From: Thermodesulfovibrionia bacterium
GTDB lineage: Bacteria; Nitrospirota; Thermodesulfovibrionia; JACRGW01
Reading direction: 5' to 3'
Length of the DNA stretch: 38,772 bases
NCBI GenBank assembly: GCA_919902995.1
Contig: CAKKSD010000048.1
Coordinates: 1-38,772 of the forward strand
Position numbers and translations under genes: made by a program. Positions within the stretch are counted from its first letter, which is position 1. The number at the start of each line of letters is the position of its first letter. The notes under the pieces are model-generated. The model made no database searches. It was not told the origin of the DNA and saw only the letters and a program-made list of their open reading frames with translations. Below are positions 23,691 to 32,273 of the stretch, one piece after another.

Positions 23691-25523
23691 ATGGAAAAAA
23701 GGCTTCCGAAAAATATTAAGGAAGTAGAAGAGGTCAGGATTGAGACTGACCTGCTTATTGTCGGTGGAGGCAATTCAGGATGTTTTGTTGCTATAGAGGC
23801 AAAGGAGAAGAACCCGGATCTTGATGTGACAATTATAGAGAAGGCACATATTGACAGGAGCGGCGCTTTGGCTGCTGGAATGGATGCTATCAATACCTAT
23901 ATTGGTGAGGGCGAAACTCCAGAAACACTTGTTGCCTGGAGCAGGGCGCAAGTAGGCGGTGGGCCTTTAAGAGAAGACCTCGCACTGGGCAATGCCAAGA
24001 TATTGAATGGGTGTGTAGAGTCTTTAGAAAAGTGGGGCGTGCCTTTTATAAAGGATGAAAAGGGAAGGTATAAGAAAAGAGGAAGGTTTGATATATCGAT
24101 TCGTGGAGAGCAATTGAAGCCTATCATTGCGGAGAAGGCAAAGAGTTATAATCCAAGGATATTGAACAGGGTTACTGCAACAAATTTCATCAAAGATGGC
24201 GACAGGGTCATTGGCGCTATGGGTTTTGGTGTGAGGGATGGTAAGTTCTACATAATAAAGGCAAAGGCAACAGTTGTTTCAACAGGAGGTGCAGCAGGTC
24301 TATACCGATCACCAACCAATGATGGTACTACATCACATCACCAGATGTGGATGTGTCCCTTCAATGTAGGGTCAGGCTATTCCATGGGGATAAGGGCCGG
24401 TGCTGAATTCACACTCATGGAGCAGAGATGGTGTGCTGCGAGGGTAAAAGATTTTACTGGTCCTGTTGATACAATATCTGTAGGTTATAAGGCAAGGATG
24501 ATTAACAGCAAAGAAGAGCTTATTCTCCAGAAGAGATACAGTCATCTTGGTGGAGATACAGCTCCGCGCTACATAAGGGCTAATGCACCTATGGGAGAAT
24601 GGAATGATGGCCGTGGACCGACCTATGTGGATACAAGACACCTCTCTCCTGAGCAGGTGAAGGAATTAAAGATAGATTATCTTAATGAACGACCAACATA
24701 TGTCCTTTTCCTTGCGGCAAGGGGTCAGGACCCTGCCAAAGAGCCATTAGAGATATACGGAAGCGACCCTTATATCGTAGGCGGGCATACCTCAAGCGGC
24801 TACTGGGTTGACATAGACAGGATGACAACATTAAAGGGTCTTTTTGCTGCCGGTGAATGTGCAGGAGGTATGCCAAACAAGTTCGTTGGTGGCTGTGCTG
24901 CAGAAGGTGTCCTTGCAGCGAGGGGATCACTGAAGTATATTTCAGGTGTAGGCCATGGGAATATCAATGAGGAACAGGTTGCCGCTGAAAAACAGAGGGT
25001 ATTTGGACCCTTGTTTAAGGGGTTGAATATGGAGGCTAAGTATAATATACCTTCCGGACAGGACCCGCGCTGGCAGTATGACGGTATTACCCCTGAAGAG
25101 ATGGAAGAGAGGCTGCAAAGGCTAATGGATGAATATACAGGTGGCGTAGGGCAATTCTTTAGATGTAATGAGGAACAACTAAACTACGCCATCAAGCATA
25201 TAAAGATTATGAAAAAACAGGTGGAGAGACTTTTTGCCAATGATCTTCATAATCTCGTGCTTGTTCATGATGTTATAGATCGTCTGGATGTTTCTGAGGT
25301 TGTTGTGATGCATCTCAGAGAGAGAAGGGAGACCAGATGGCCGGGATGGCAGACGAGGACAGATTATCCTGATAAAAATCCAGAACTCGACTGCTTTATA
25401 AACTCAAAAAAGAATCTCAGTACTGGAGAGATTGAGATGACTAAGAGACCCTATGAACAGATACTGCCGGGAGACAGAACAAAGTCCCCATCTCCTGTAC
25501 CGCTTTCAGTTGAGAAGGCATAG
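23691..25523 (+). CDS. AprA-like flavoprotein (divergent adenylylsulfate reductase alpha family)
   Basis: An FAD protein of the fumarate-reductase/AprA superfamily. I prefer the ATG at 23691 (ribosome site GGGGGG 9 nt before) over 23682; the first reads 610 residues, the second 613, and the numbers here use the longer form. FAD-binding LLIVGGGNSG (24-33), then DRSGALAAGMDAINTYIG, KWGVPF, IRGEQLKPIIAEKAK, GGHTSSGYWV, RMTTLKGLFAAGECAGG and ETRWPGW...RTDYP align block by block with AprA. Residues recalled as lining the APS site of Archaeoglobus AprA appear kept: N71, W223, R249/R254, R299, H369. It is about 30-50 residues shorter than classic AprA. It heads an operon with AprB-, HdrA-, HdrC- and HdrB-like genes. 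The substrate may be APS/sulfite or another adenylated or small anionic compound. Confidence 0.85.
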   Translation: MEKRLPKNIKEVEEVRIETDLLIVGGGNSGCFVAIEAKEKNPDLDVTIIEKAHIDRSGALAAGMDAINTYIGEGETPETLVAWSRAQVGGGPLREDLALGNAKILNGCVESLEKWGVPFIKDEKGRYKKRGRFDISIRGEQLKPIIAEKAKSYNPRILNRVTATNFIKDGDRVIGAMGFGVRDGKFYIIKAKATVVSTGGAAGLYRSPTNDGTTSHHQMWMCPFNVGSGYSMGIRAGAEFTLMEQRWCAARVKDFTGPVDTISVGYKARMINSKEELILQKRYSHLGGDTAPRYIRANAPMGEWNDGRGPTYVDTRHLSPEQVKELKIDYLNERPTYVLFLAARGQDPAKEPLEIYGSDPYIVGGHTSSGYWVDIDRMTTLKGLFAAGECAGGMPNKFVGGCAAEGVLAARGSLKYISGVGHGNINEEQVAAEKQRVFGPLFKGLNMEAKYNIPSGQDPRWQYDGITPEEMEERLQRLMDEYTGGVGQFFRCNEEQLNYAIKHIKIMKKQVERLFANDLHNLVLVHDVIDRLDVSEVVVMHLRERRETRWPGWQTRTDYPDKNPELDCFINSKKNLSTGEIEMTKRPYEQILPGDRTKSPSPVPLSVEKA

Positions 25524-25594
25524 GGATAAAATAGAAGTACTGTGTACAGAACATATCAAAAGTTATTAAGCCAAGTCTATAGAGGAGGAAGATT

Positions 25595-25921
25595 ATGCCG
25601 CCTTATGTATTGAAAGATAAATGTGATGGATGTAAAGGAAAAGATGAACCCCTCTGTGAGCAGATCTGTATTGGTGACCTTATGACACTTGATCACGTTA
25701 CGGGCAGGGCATACTGCAGGTCATTGAGAGACTGCTGGGATTGCATGTCATGCACAAAGATATGTCCAAAGGGAGCAATTGAGCAACGGATACCTTATCA
25801 GCTTGGATACCATGGTGCAAAGCTGATCCCGATGATTGGCACTGACTCAATAACATGGACCTGTGTAGATATCGACGGCAAGGTAGAACGTTTCACATAC
25901 CGTACGAGAAATAAAAAGTAA
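25595..25921 (+). CDS. AprB-like two-cluster ferredoxin, lacking the C-terminal tail
   Basis: 108 residues with eight cluster cysteines arranged as in AprB: C10, C13, C21, C25 and C47, C50, C53, C57 (CDGC...CEQIC; CWDCMSCTKICPKGAIE). W48, next to the cluster ligand, matches the Trp that in Archaeoglobus AprB lies on the electron path to FAD. The domain after the clusters (LIPMIGTDSITWTCVDIDGKVERFTYRTRN) also matches AprB, but the protein stops there. Canonical AprB goes on for roughly 40 residues that wrap around AprA. It should pass electrons between the AprA-like flavin and the HdrA-like subunit encoded 16 bp downstream. The start ATG has AGGAGGAAG 6 nt before it. Confidence 0.85.
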   Translation: MPPYVLKDKCDGCKGKDEPLCEQICIGDLMTLDHVTGRAYCRSLRDCWDCMSCTKICPKGAIEQRIPYQLGYHGAKLIPMIGTDSITWTCVDIDGKVERFTYRTRNKK

Positions 25922-25937
25922 AAGGGCGGGTCACTAA

Positions 25938-28208
25938 GTGGAAGAGGAACAGAAGATAGGAGTATACCTCTGTACCTGCGAAGGGGAGATTGACAGGGTA
26001 ATTGATATCGATTCGATTGCAAAGGATGTATCTGATCTGAAAGGGATAATAACCGTTCAGAAGGATTCATATCTGTGTTCAGAGAATGGTGTCCGTAAGA
26101 TCAGGGAGGATGTAGAAAAACTCGGGCTTGAGAAGATACTGATAACTGCCTGCTCCCCCTTTTTGAAAGAAAGAGAATTTTCTAACCTCGGCATAAACAG
26201 TTTCCTCGTCGAACGTGTGAATATAAGGGAGCAGTGCAGTCGTGTTCATACTGACAGACCTGATTCTGCCACTAAAAAAGCCAAAAATGTATTGGCAGTC
26301 TCTCTTGAAAAACTGAAATATGCAATTCCAATTCATCCTTTGAATGTTCCTGTTATAAGGAGCGTACTTGTCATCGGTGGAGGTGTGGCAGGGATAAATG
26401 CAGCAGTTGATATAGCAAAAACAAAAAACGAGGTCTTCCTTATCGAAAAAAATCCCTTTCTTGGAGGAAAGGTGGCAGAGCTCAATAAATACTATCCACG
26501 GATGTGCCCTCCATCCTGCGGTCTTGAAATTATGTTTTCAGAGATAAGGAATAACCCCTATATCCGTGTCATAACCTCTTCAATAATAGATACAGTCATC
26601 GGCTCACAGGGTAACTTCGAAGTATTGATTAAGACACACCCAAGGCATATCGACGAAAATAAATGCATACTCTGTGATAGATGTATCAAGGTATGCCCCA
26701 GAAATTCGATTGTTTACCCAAGAGGTTTCTCATACCCGGCTGTCCCTGCAATACAGAGAGGTCTTTGTAATAAGGATTGCAGGTTATGTATTGATGCCTG
26801 TCCGGTAAATGCTATAGACCTTGATGAAAAAGAGAAAGTAGGCAATCTTAAGGTTGGATCCTTTATTGTCGCAACAGGGTGGGAACCCTATGATCCAACA
26901 CATATCACAGAGTTAGGATATGGGAGATTAAAAAACGTTTTGACAAATCTTGATCTCGAGAAGGTTTTTAGGGAACAGAAGATAATCTACAGAGACCCTA
27001 AGAAAGTAGCATTTATCCAGTGTGTCGGTAGCCGTGATGAAAGGTATCTTTCTTATTGTTCTGATGTCTGCTGTATGGTGAGTATCAAGCAGGCATTAAC
27101 ACTTAAAGAGATAAATCCGGATAATGAGATATACATCTTTTATAATGACATCAGAACACCTGGTGAATATGAAGAACTGTATCAGAGGGCGCGAAGGAGC
27201 GGTGTGATATTTATTAAGGGGATTCCCTCTGAATTAAAAGAGGGTGAGACCGGGAAGGTCAGTTTTTCTGTATTCGATACTATTGCAGGAGAAAGAATTG
27301 ATTACGCCTTTGACTTAGCAGTCCTCGCAACAGGGATGAAACCATCAGAAAGCAATATGGAATTGAAGGAAAAGATCGGTATCCCTTTAAGCAAAAATAA
27401 TTTTGTTGAATCACATCTCCAGTGTTATCCACAGGATACACAGAGAGAGGGAATATTTAGTGCAGGCACATGCCGTGCACCAATGGATGTCTCGAGGTCA
27501 ATAGAGAGTGCAGGAACTGCTGCAGTAAAGGCGATCCAGTTTTTTAATAGTACCGTAGAGATAATCCCTGATCATCCTGTTGTGAATAAATTGAAATGCG
27601 ATGTCTGTAAACGGTGTATTGAGGAGTGTCCCTTTAAGGCGTTTTCCCTTGATGAGAAGGGATTTCCTGAGGTGGATATCCCAAAGTGTAGAAGATGCGG
27701 GATATGCCTGGGAAGCTGTCCTCTTACTGCGATCTCATTCGGAAGTCTTTCGATAGAACAGTTATCAAGTATGTTTGATGCAATAGATAAATCTTATCTG
27801 GGAGATGATGAGCCTATAGTCCTCGGTTTCTTATGTAAAAACGATGCATACAGGGCTGTGGACGATGTCTCTTTGAAAGGGATAAGTTATCCGCAAAATT
27901 TTTTAGGCATTATGGTACCCTGCGCTGGTACAGTCAACGGTGTGGTTGTCGCACAGGCGATTTCTTCAGGGATTGATGGTGTTTTGGTTGCAGGTTGTCC
28001 AGAAGATCAGTGCCATTATGTTAAAGGAAGTGCTTTGGCAAAAGTCAGACTAAAAGATGTATCTGATAAACTAAAGGAGATGTACCTGGAGCCAGAAAGG
28101 GTACGTTTCGTCAGTATAAGTAGAGATGAACCTGAGAAATTTGCTGACACTGTGAATGAATATGTGAAGGAATTAAAGATTATGGGAAGAAACCCCTTGA
28201 GGATTTAA
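25938..28208 (+). CDS. HdrA-MvhD fusion (QmoB-like) electron-transfer flavoprotein
   Basis: 756 residues from a GTG start. Order of parts: N-terminal HdrA domain (1-135, KIGVYLCTCEG), FAD Rossmann motif VIGGGVAGINAAVDIAK (145-161), a cysteine pair CPPSC (190-194), two [4Fe-4S] motifs (243-253 and 277-288), a second FAD segment ending FSAGTCRAPMDVSRSIESAG (507-526), two more [4Fe-4S] motifs (554-564, 584-594), and a C-terminal MvhD domain with C633, C662, C687 and C692. This is the QmoB layout. HdrA proteins carry out or support flavin-based electron bifurcation; MvhD links them to hydrogenase or formate dehydrogenase. Here it joins the AprAB-like pair to HdrCB. Spacing is 16 bp before and 2 bp after. 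Confidence 0.9.
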   Translation: MEEEQKIGVYLCTCEGEIDRVIDIDSIAKDVSDLKGIITVQKDSYLCSENGVRKIREDVEKLGLEKILITACSPFLKEREFSNLGINSFLVERVNIREQCSRVHTDRPDSATKKAKNVLAVSLEKLKYAIPIHPLNVPVIRSVLVIGGGVAGINAAVDIAKTKNEVFLIEKNPFLGGKVAELNKYYPRMCPPSCGLEIMFSEIRNNPYIRVITSSIIDTVIGSQGNFEVLIKTHPRHIDENKCILCDRCIKVCPRNSIVYPRGFSYPAVPAIQRGLCNKDCRLCIDACPVNAIDLDEKEKVGNLKVGSFIVATGWEPYDPTHITELGYGRLKNVLTNLDLEKVFREQKIIYRDPKKVAFIQCVGSRDERYLSYCSDVCCMVSIKQALTLKEINPDNEIYIFYNDIRTPGEYEELYQRARRSGVIFIKGIPSELKEGETGKVSFSVFDTIAGERIDYAFDLAVLATGMKPSESNMELKEKIGIPLSKNNFVESHLQCYPQDTQREGIFSAGTCRAPMDVSRSIESAGTAAVKAIQFFNSTVEIIPDHPVVNKLKCDVCKRCIEECPFKAFSLDEKGFPEVDIPKCRRCGICLGSCPLTAISFGSLSIEQLSSMFDAIDKSYLGDDEPIVLGFLCKNDAYRAVDDVSLKGISYPQNFLGIMVPCAGTVNGVVVAQAISSGIDGVLVAGCPEDQCHYVKGSALAKVRLKDVSDKLKEMYLEPERVRFVSISRDEPEKFADTVNEYVKELKIMGRNPLRI

Positions 28209-28210
28209 TA

Positions 28211-28657
28211 ATGCAGAACGGTTTTTTTGATTTTGAAAAAGAGGGATTAAAATACTGTTACTACTGCGGTAAGTGCTCTTCGGGATGCGAGGTTAACAGG
28301 CTTGAGAGTTCATTTCAGCCTCACAGAATCCTCTATTTACTGAACATCGGCATGACGGATAGTGTGATAGGAGGCGATGATATTTGGAAATGTACCACCT
28401 GTTTTACATGCTCTGAGAGGTGTCCGCAGGGGGTCAAGGTCACCGAGATTATATGGTTTGCGAGGACGATGGCTGTTAAGTCAGGTCATCTACCTGAATT
28501 GATAATGCATCAGAAAGAGACATTATTAAGAACAGGCAGACTTCATCATATAAGTCACATAGACAATAATAAGAGGGGAAAAGTGAAACTTCCTCAACTT
28601 ACAGATGCTTCTTCTCTAATATCAGAGATATTCAAAATGACAAAGGGGGACGAATAG
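28211..28657 (+). CDS. HdrC-like iron-sulfur subunit
   Basis: 148 residues with two cluster motifs, C16, C19, C22, C26 (CYYCGKCSSGCE) and C61, C64, C67, C71 (CTTCFTCSERCP), in the HdrC arrangement with the intervening FQPHRILYLLNIGM helix. The first motif ends in CE rather than the usual CP. There are no membrane segments, so this is soluble HdrC, not the HdrC-HdrE or QmoC type that reaches the quinone pool. It begins 2 bp after the HdrA-like stop and is followed by hdrB after 6 bp. Confidence 0.92.
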   Translation: MQNGFFDFEKEGLKYCYYCGKCSSGCEVNRLESSFQPHRILYLLNIGMTDSVIGGDDIWKCTTCFTCSERCPQGVKVTEIIWFARTMAVKSGHLPELIMHQKETLLRTGRLHHISHIDNNKRGKVKLPQLTDASSLISEIFKMTKGDE

Positions 28658-28663
28658 GCGGTA

Positions 28664-29542
28664 ATGAGATACGCCTTTTATATCGGCTGTACAGTACCTG
28701 TCAAGGCCTTAAAATACGAAGTATCAACAAGGAACCTCGCAAAGGGCCTGGGTATAGAATTGGTTGATATCCCTGAATTCGGCTGTTGCGGTTACCCTGT
28801 TAAATCGATGGATATGTTTGCTGCCCTTCTAATGTCAGCACGTAATCTTGCCCTGGCAGAGGAGAAAGGCATGGACATAATCGGTATCTGTATAGGATGC
28901 ATGGCAACACTTTCTGAGGCAAAAAAATATCTTGAAGACGATAATCTGAGGAATACCATCAATCAAAAACTAAGGGAACTGGGGATCAGAGAATACACAG
29001 GCAAGGTAAATATCAAACACCTTGCGAGGTTTTTATACGAAGATTACGGCCTCTCGTCTATAAAAGAAAAGATTATCAAACCTCTGGAGTCTTTAAAATT
29101 TGGTGTCCACTATGGCTGTCACTATATGAAACCGGGTCATGCCTATGATTACTTTGATAATCCCTCAAAACCTGTTACCCTCGATATACTCACAGATATT
29201 ACAGGGGCAAAGACTATAGATTATCAGAACAAGAATCAATGCTGTGGTCTTACGATTATGGGGACTGCGAAGGATCTCAGTTTCAGACTTGCATCCGAGA
29301 AGCTCGTGTGTTTATCCGGTATTGATATTGATGCAATGTTGCTTGCCTGCCCATCCTGCTGTATTGCCTATGAAAATAACCAGAGGCTGGTGGGAGAAAA
29401 AACCGGGAAGAAATTTAACCTACCTGTTCTTTATTTTACTCAGGTAATCGGGCTCGCAATAGGATTGGATGAGAAAGATCTGGGTTTTGAGTTTAACAGG
29501 GTAAGGGCAGATAGGATTATAGAAAAGCTCGGACCTTATTGA
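28664..29542 (+). CDS. HdrB-like CCG-domain subunit
   Basis: 292 residues containing both CCG (DUF224) motifs that hold the unusual non-cubane [4Fe-4S] clusters of HdrB: C9, C41-C42, C76, C79 (GCCGYP; CIGC) and C152, C193-C194, C229, C232 (QCCGLT; CPSC). All ligands appear present, so heterodisulfide- or disulfide-type chemistry is possible. In methanogens the site reduces CoM-S-S-CoB; in bacteria the substrate of such HdrB proteins is mostly unknown. It is the last gene of the aprA-like operon and converges on glnD with only 3 bp between stop codons. Confidence 0.93.
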   Translation: MRYAFYIGCTVPVKALKYEVSTRNLAKGLGIELVDIPEFGCCGYPVKSMDMFAALLMSARNLALAEEKGMDIIGICIGCMATLSEAKKYLEDDNLRNTINQKLRELGIREYTGKVNIKHLARFLYEDYGLSSIKEKIIKPLESLKFGVHYGCHYMKPGHAYDYFDNPSKPVTLDILTDITGAKTIDYQNKNQCCGLTIMGTAKDLSFRLASEKLVCLSGIDIDAMLLACPSCCIAYENNQRLVGEKTGKKFNLPVLYFTQVIGLAIGLDEKDLGFEFNRVRADRIIEKLGPY

Positions 29543-29545
29543 TAA

Positions 29546-32236
29546 TCATCCAGAGATAACAGAATGAAGGACTTCTTTTATATCGTCAATCCTTTTTTTG
29601 TCAAGGATTTTCCCCCTACGTCCATCTGTAACATAGAAGACATCTGCTACCCTTTCTACCTCTGTATTGATCTTTGCTGAGGATATATCTATACCCGTTT
29701 CGTAGAGGGTCTTTGTGATCTGATATAAGAGGCCGATCTTGTCCCTGCAGAAAACCTCTATGATGGAGTAGTCTTCCGATGCCTCATTATTGATCACAAC
29801 CTTTACCGAAATACTATAGGCCTGAGGGATCTTTAGGTAGGCAGGTCTTTCAAATATCAGGTCTTCAACCTTTCTTTCACCTGTTAAAACTGATCTTATA
29901 TCTATCTGGAGTCTTCTCAGTGTTTCTTCCAACCCTGTTGGATCCTGATCTGGATTCGAGATCTGTATCCTGTCTATGATCATACCGTCCTTACCTGTAA
30001 AAATCTGCCCTCCGACGATATTTATACCCCTTGAGGCTATCGCCCCTGTTATCCTTGAAAATATCCCAGGTTCATCATAACTAAGGATAGTAAATTCGGT
30101 GATCCCTCTATTATAATCAGGTATATAGGTTATAATAGGTTTCTCCTCCCTTATTTTCTCTGTCAACAAGATATGGTTTATTATAATCGTAGCAGGAGTT
30201 ACTATCAGGTATCTCCTGGTAAAATTCTTGAGATGTGCCTCCAACCTGTTCCTCGAAATATCTGGAGAGACCTTGAGTGCTTCCTCGATCTGGGAGAGTT
30301 TTTCGTTCTCATCTTCCATAAAGGGTTTTCCCCTCAGTAAATAGAGTGTCCGCGTATAGAGTTCTTCAAGAAGGGCTGCCTTCCAGTCTGTCCAGAATCC
30401 AGGCCTTACTGCAGAGATATCTGCATAAGAGATAAGATAGAGCATATTCAGGTTTTCCTCATTAACTATCTCAGAGGCAAATGATTCTATTACCTTTGGA
30501 TCAGAGAGTTCTCTTCTTTCTGATAGCATTGACATTACGAGATGGTTTTTTACGAGAAAGGAAATCCTGTCTCCTTCATCGCCTGTTAATCCTAACCTCT
30601 TAAGGGCAGGTTCTATTATCTCCTCAACTGCCCTGACATGACCCTTCCCTGATGCCTTTCCTGTATCATGCAGCAGGAGGGCAAGGAAAGGAATCCTGTG
30701 TGTTCTTAAAGAATTAAAGATATCAGAAAGTTTTTCAAGTTTTTTATATTTTGTATCTTTTAGCTCCGTTAAATTTTTTATTGCCAGAAGGGTATGCTCA
30801 TCTACGGTATATTTATGATAGAGGTCGTAAAGAACTAACACCCTGAGTCTTCCGAACTCAGGCAGGTATTTCCCTAATATTCCGATCTCATGCATTGTCT
30901 TCAATGTCTCATATATATTTGCCTTTGTATTAAGGAGGGAAAGGAATACCTCCTTAATTTCACACGAAGATCTAAAATCATTATTAATTAAGTGCAGACC
31001 TTCCCTTATAAGGTCTTTGGTTCTTACACTAATAGTGGCGTTATGCCTCTGGCACAATTGAAAGACCTCCATAAGCATTTTAGGTCTTTCAACGAATGGG
31101 TTTCGATTAGTTCGAATATCCTTCTGGTTCATGGCGAGACCGATCTCTCTGCCTGATAAGATAAATGAGTCACCTATCTTTTTTATGGTTCCGGGAAATT
31201 GCCTTGTTCTTTTAAGAGATCTCCTTATAATTGCTAAGGATGTATCACTTATCCCCTTTGTATATAGATAGTATCTCCTCATGAATCTTTCTGCAGCCGT
31301 GAAATTGGCAGAATCTTTATGTCCAAAAAATCTCGCCACTGTTTCCTGAAATTCGAAACTGAGAACATCGTTTCTCCTATCTGAGAGGTAGTGCAACTCA
31401 TTCCTCACCCTCTGAAGGAAATCATATGATCGCTGAAGTAAAAGGTACTCTTTATCGGTGATTATCCCTTTTCTTTTTATTTCCTCGAGCCATGAGCCTG
31501 ATTCAGGGTCGGTCTTGAGTTTGACCTTTGCTATCCATAAAGCGGTCTGTATATCCCTCAAACCTCCTTCGCCTTCTTTAATATGTGGCTCCAGTAGATA
31601 TGGAGAACCACCGTAATGAATATGTCTTTTATGGGTCTCCTCAAGTTTTTCCCTTATGAAGGAAGAACCTCCGTGTGAAAGGATTTTTTCTAAAACCTTT
31701 TTCCTGAAAAGGTCATAGACCTCTCTTTTGCCGCATAGAAATCTTGATTCAAGAAGGGATGTCTTGACCTTGATATCCTGCTGTGCCATATCTATACAGT
31801 CTTTAAAGGATCGAACACTATGGCCGATATCGAGACCGAGGTCCCACAGGATATAAAGAATATTCTCAGAAGTCTCTCTGCTATAAGTGGAGAGTTTCTG
31901 GGGATATAGAAACATGATATCGATATCAGAGTAAGGACTCAACTCACTTCTACCGTAACCACCCAGTGCAAGGATGGCGAGTTCAGTACTATCGTTAACC
32001 GTTAACCGTGAACCGTGAACCGTAGAGAGAGTCCTGAAGAGGGAGATTATGATGGAGTCCATAAGTTCTGCCTGGAGGGAAGCGACCTCTCGACCTCCTC
32101 CACATAGGAGATGGACTTCCCTTACCTCCCCCCTCTTTTCTTCAAGGTAGGTCTTTAAGAAGTCCCGAATGCGTGAAATATCTGAATAACTCTCAGATTT
32201 TGATAAGAGAGAACCTATATGTCTATCTAGTGTCAA
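29546..32236 (-). CDS. glnD: Bifunctional PII uridylyltransferase/uridylyl-removing enzyme GlnD
   Basis: 896 residues with the full GlnD layout. The nucleotidyltransferase motif LGGYGRSELSPYSDIDIMF is at 91-109, the GlnD linker with EGEGGLRDIQT near 221-231, an HD domain with DEHTLLAI (479-486) and LLHDTGKASGKGH (521-533), then two ACT domains (about 710-790 and 825-896) that sense glutamine. It modifies PII protein in response to nitrogen status. The HD motif is HDTGK, close to the usual HDIAK. Residues 71-82 (STVHGSRLTVND) are encoded by a heptanucleotide repeat just before the catalytic domain. It is the last gene behind the isc genes, 37 bp after the IscU-like stop. Confidence 0.95.
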   Translation of the reverse strand: MTLDRHIGSLLSKSESYSDISRIRDFLKTYLEEKRGEVREVHLLCGGGREVASLQAELMDSIIISLFRTLSTVHGSRLTVNDSTELAILALGGYGRSELSPYSDIDIMFLYPQKLSTYSRETSENILYILWDLGLDIGHSVRSFKDCIDMAQQDIKVKTSLLESRFLCGKREVYDLFRKKVLEKILSHGGSSFIREKLEETHKRHIHYGGSPYLLEPHIKEGEGGLRDIQTALWIAKVKLKTDPESGSWLEEIKRKGIITDKEYLLLQRSYDFLQRVRNELHYLSDRRNDVLSFEFQETVARFFGHKDSANFTAAERFMRRYYLYTKGISDTSLAIIRRSLKRTRQFPGTIKKIGDSFILSGREIGLAMNQKDIRTNRNPFVERPKMLMEVFQLCQRHNATISVRTKDLIREGLHLINNDFRSSCEIKEVFLSLLNTKANIYETLKTMHEIGILGKYLPEFGRLRVLVLYDLYHKYTVDEHTLLAIKNLTELKDTKYKKLEKLSDIFNSLRTHRIPFLALLLHDTGKASGKGHVRAVEEIIEPALKRLGLTGDEGDRISFLVKNHLVMSMLSERRELSDPKVIESFASEIVNEENLNMLYLISYADISAVRPGFWTDWKAALLEELYTRTLYLLRGKPFMEDENEKLSQIEEALKVSPDISRNRLEAHLKNFTRRYLIVTPATIIINHILLTEKIREEKPIITYIPDYNRGITEFTILSYDEPGIFSRITGAIASRGINIVGGQIFTGKDGMIIDRIQISNPDQDPTGLEETLRRLQIDIRSVLTGERKVEDLIFERPAYLKIPQAYSISVKVVINNEASEDYSIIEVFCRDKIGLLYQITKTLYETGIDISSAKINTEVERVADVFYVTDGRRGKILDKKRIDDIKEVLHSVISG
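31994..32021. repeat. Heptanucleotide tandem repeat inside glnD (GTTAACC/GTGAACC)
   Basis: Two GTTAACC units are followed by two GTGAACC units. The tract is translated in the glnD frame without disturbing it. The same unit type occurs in the TamB-like gene at 19254-19281. Confidence 0.8.
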
Positions 32237-32273
32237 AGAAAAGATCCAGATAATAAATTAGGTTTTAACTTCA

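Noticed and set aside
23691-29542. Canonical dissimilatory sulfate reduction locus (sat-aprBA-qmoABC)
   Set aside because: Gene order is aprA then aprB, there is no sat or membrane QmoC, AprB lacks its tail, and intact HdrC and HdrB follow.
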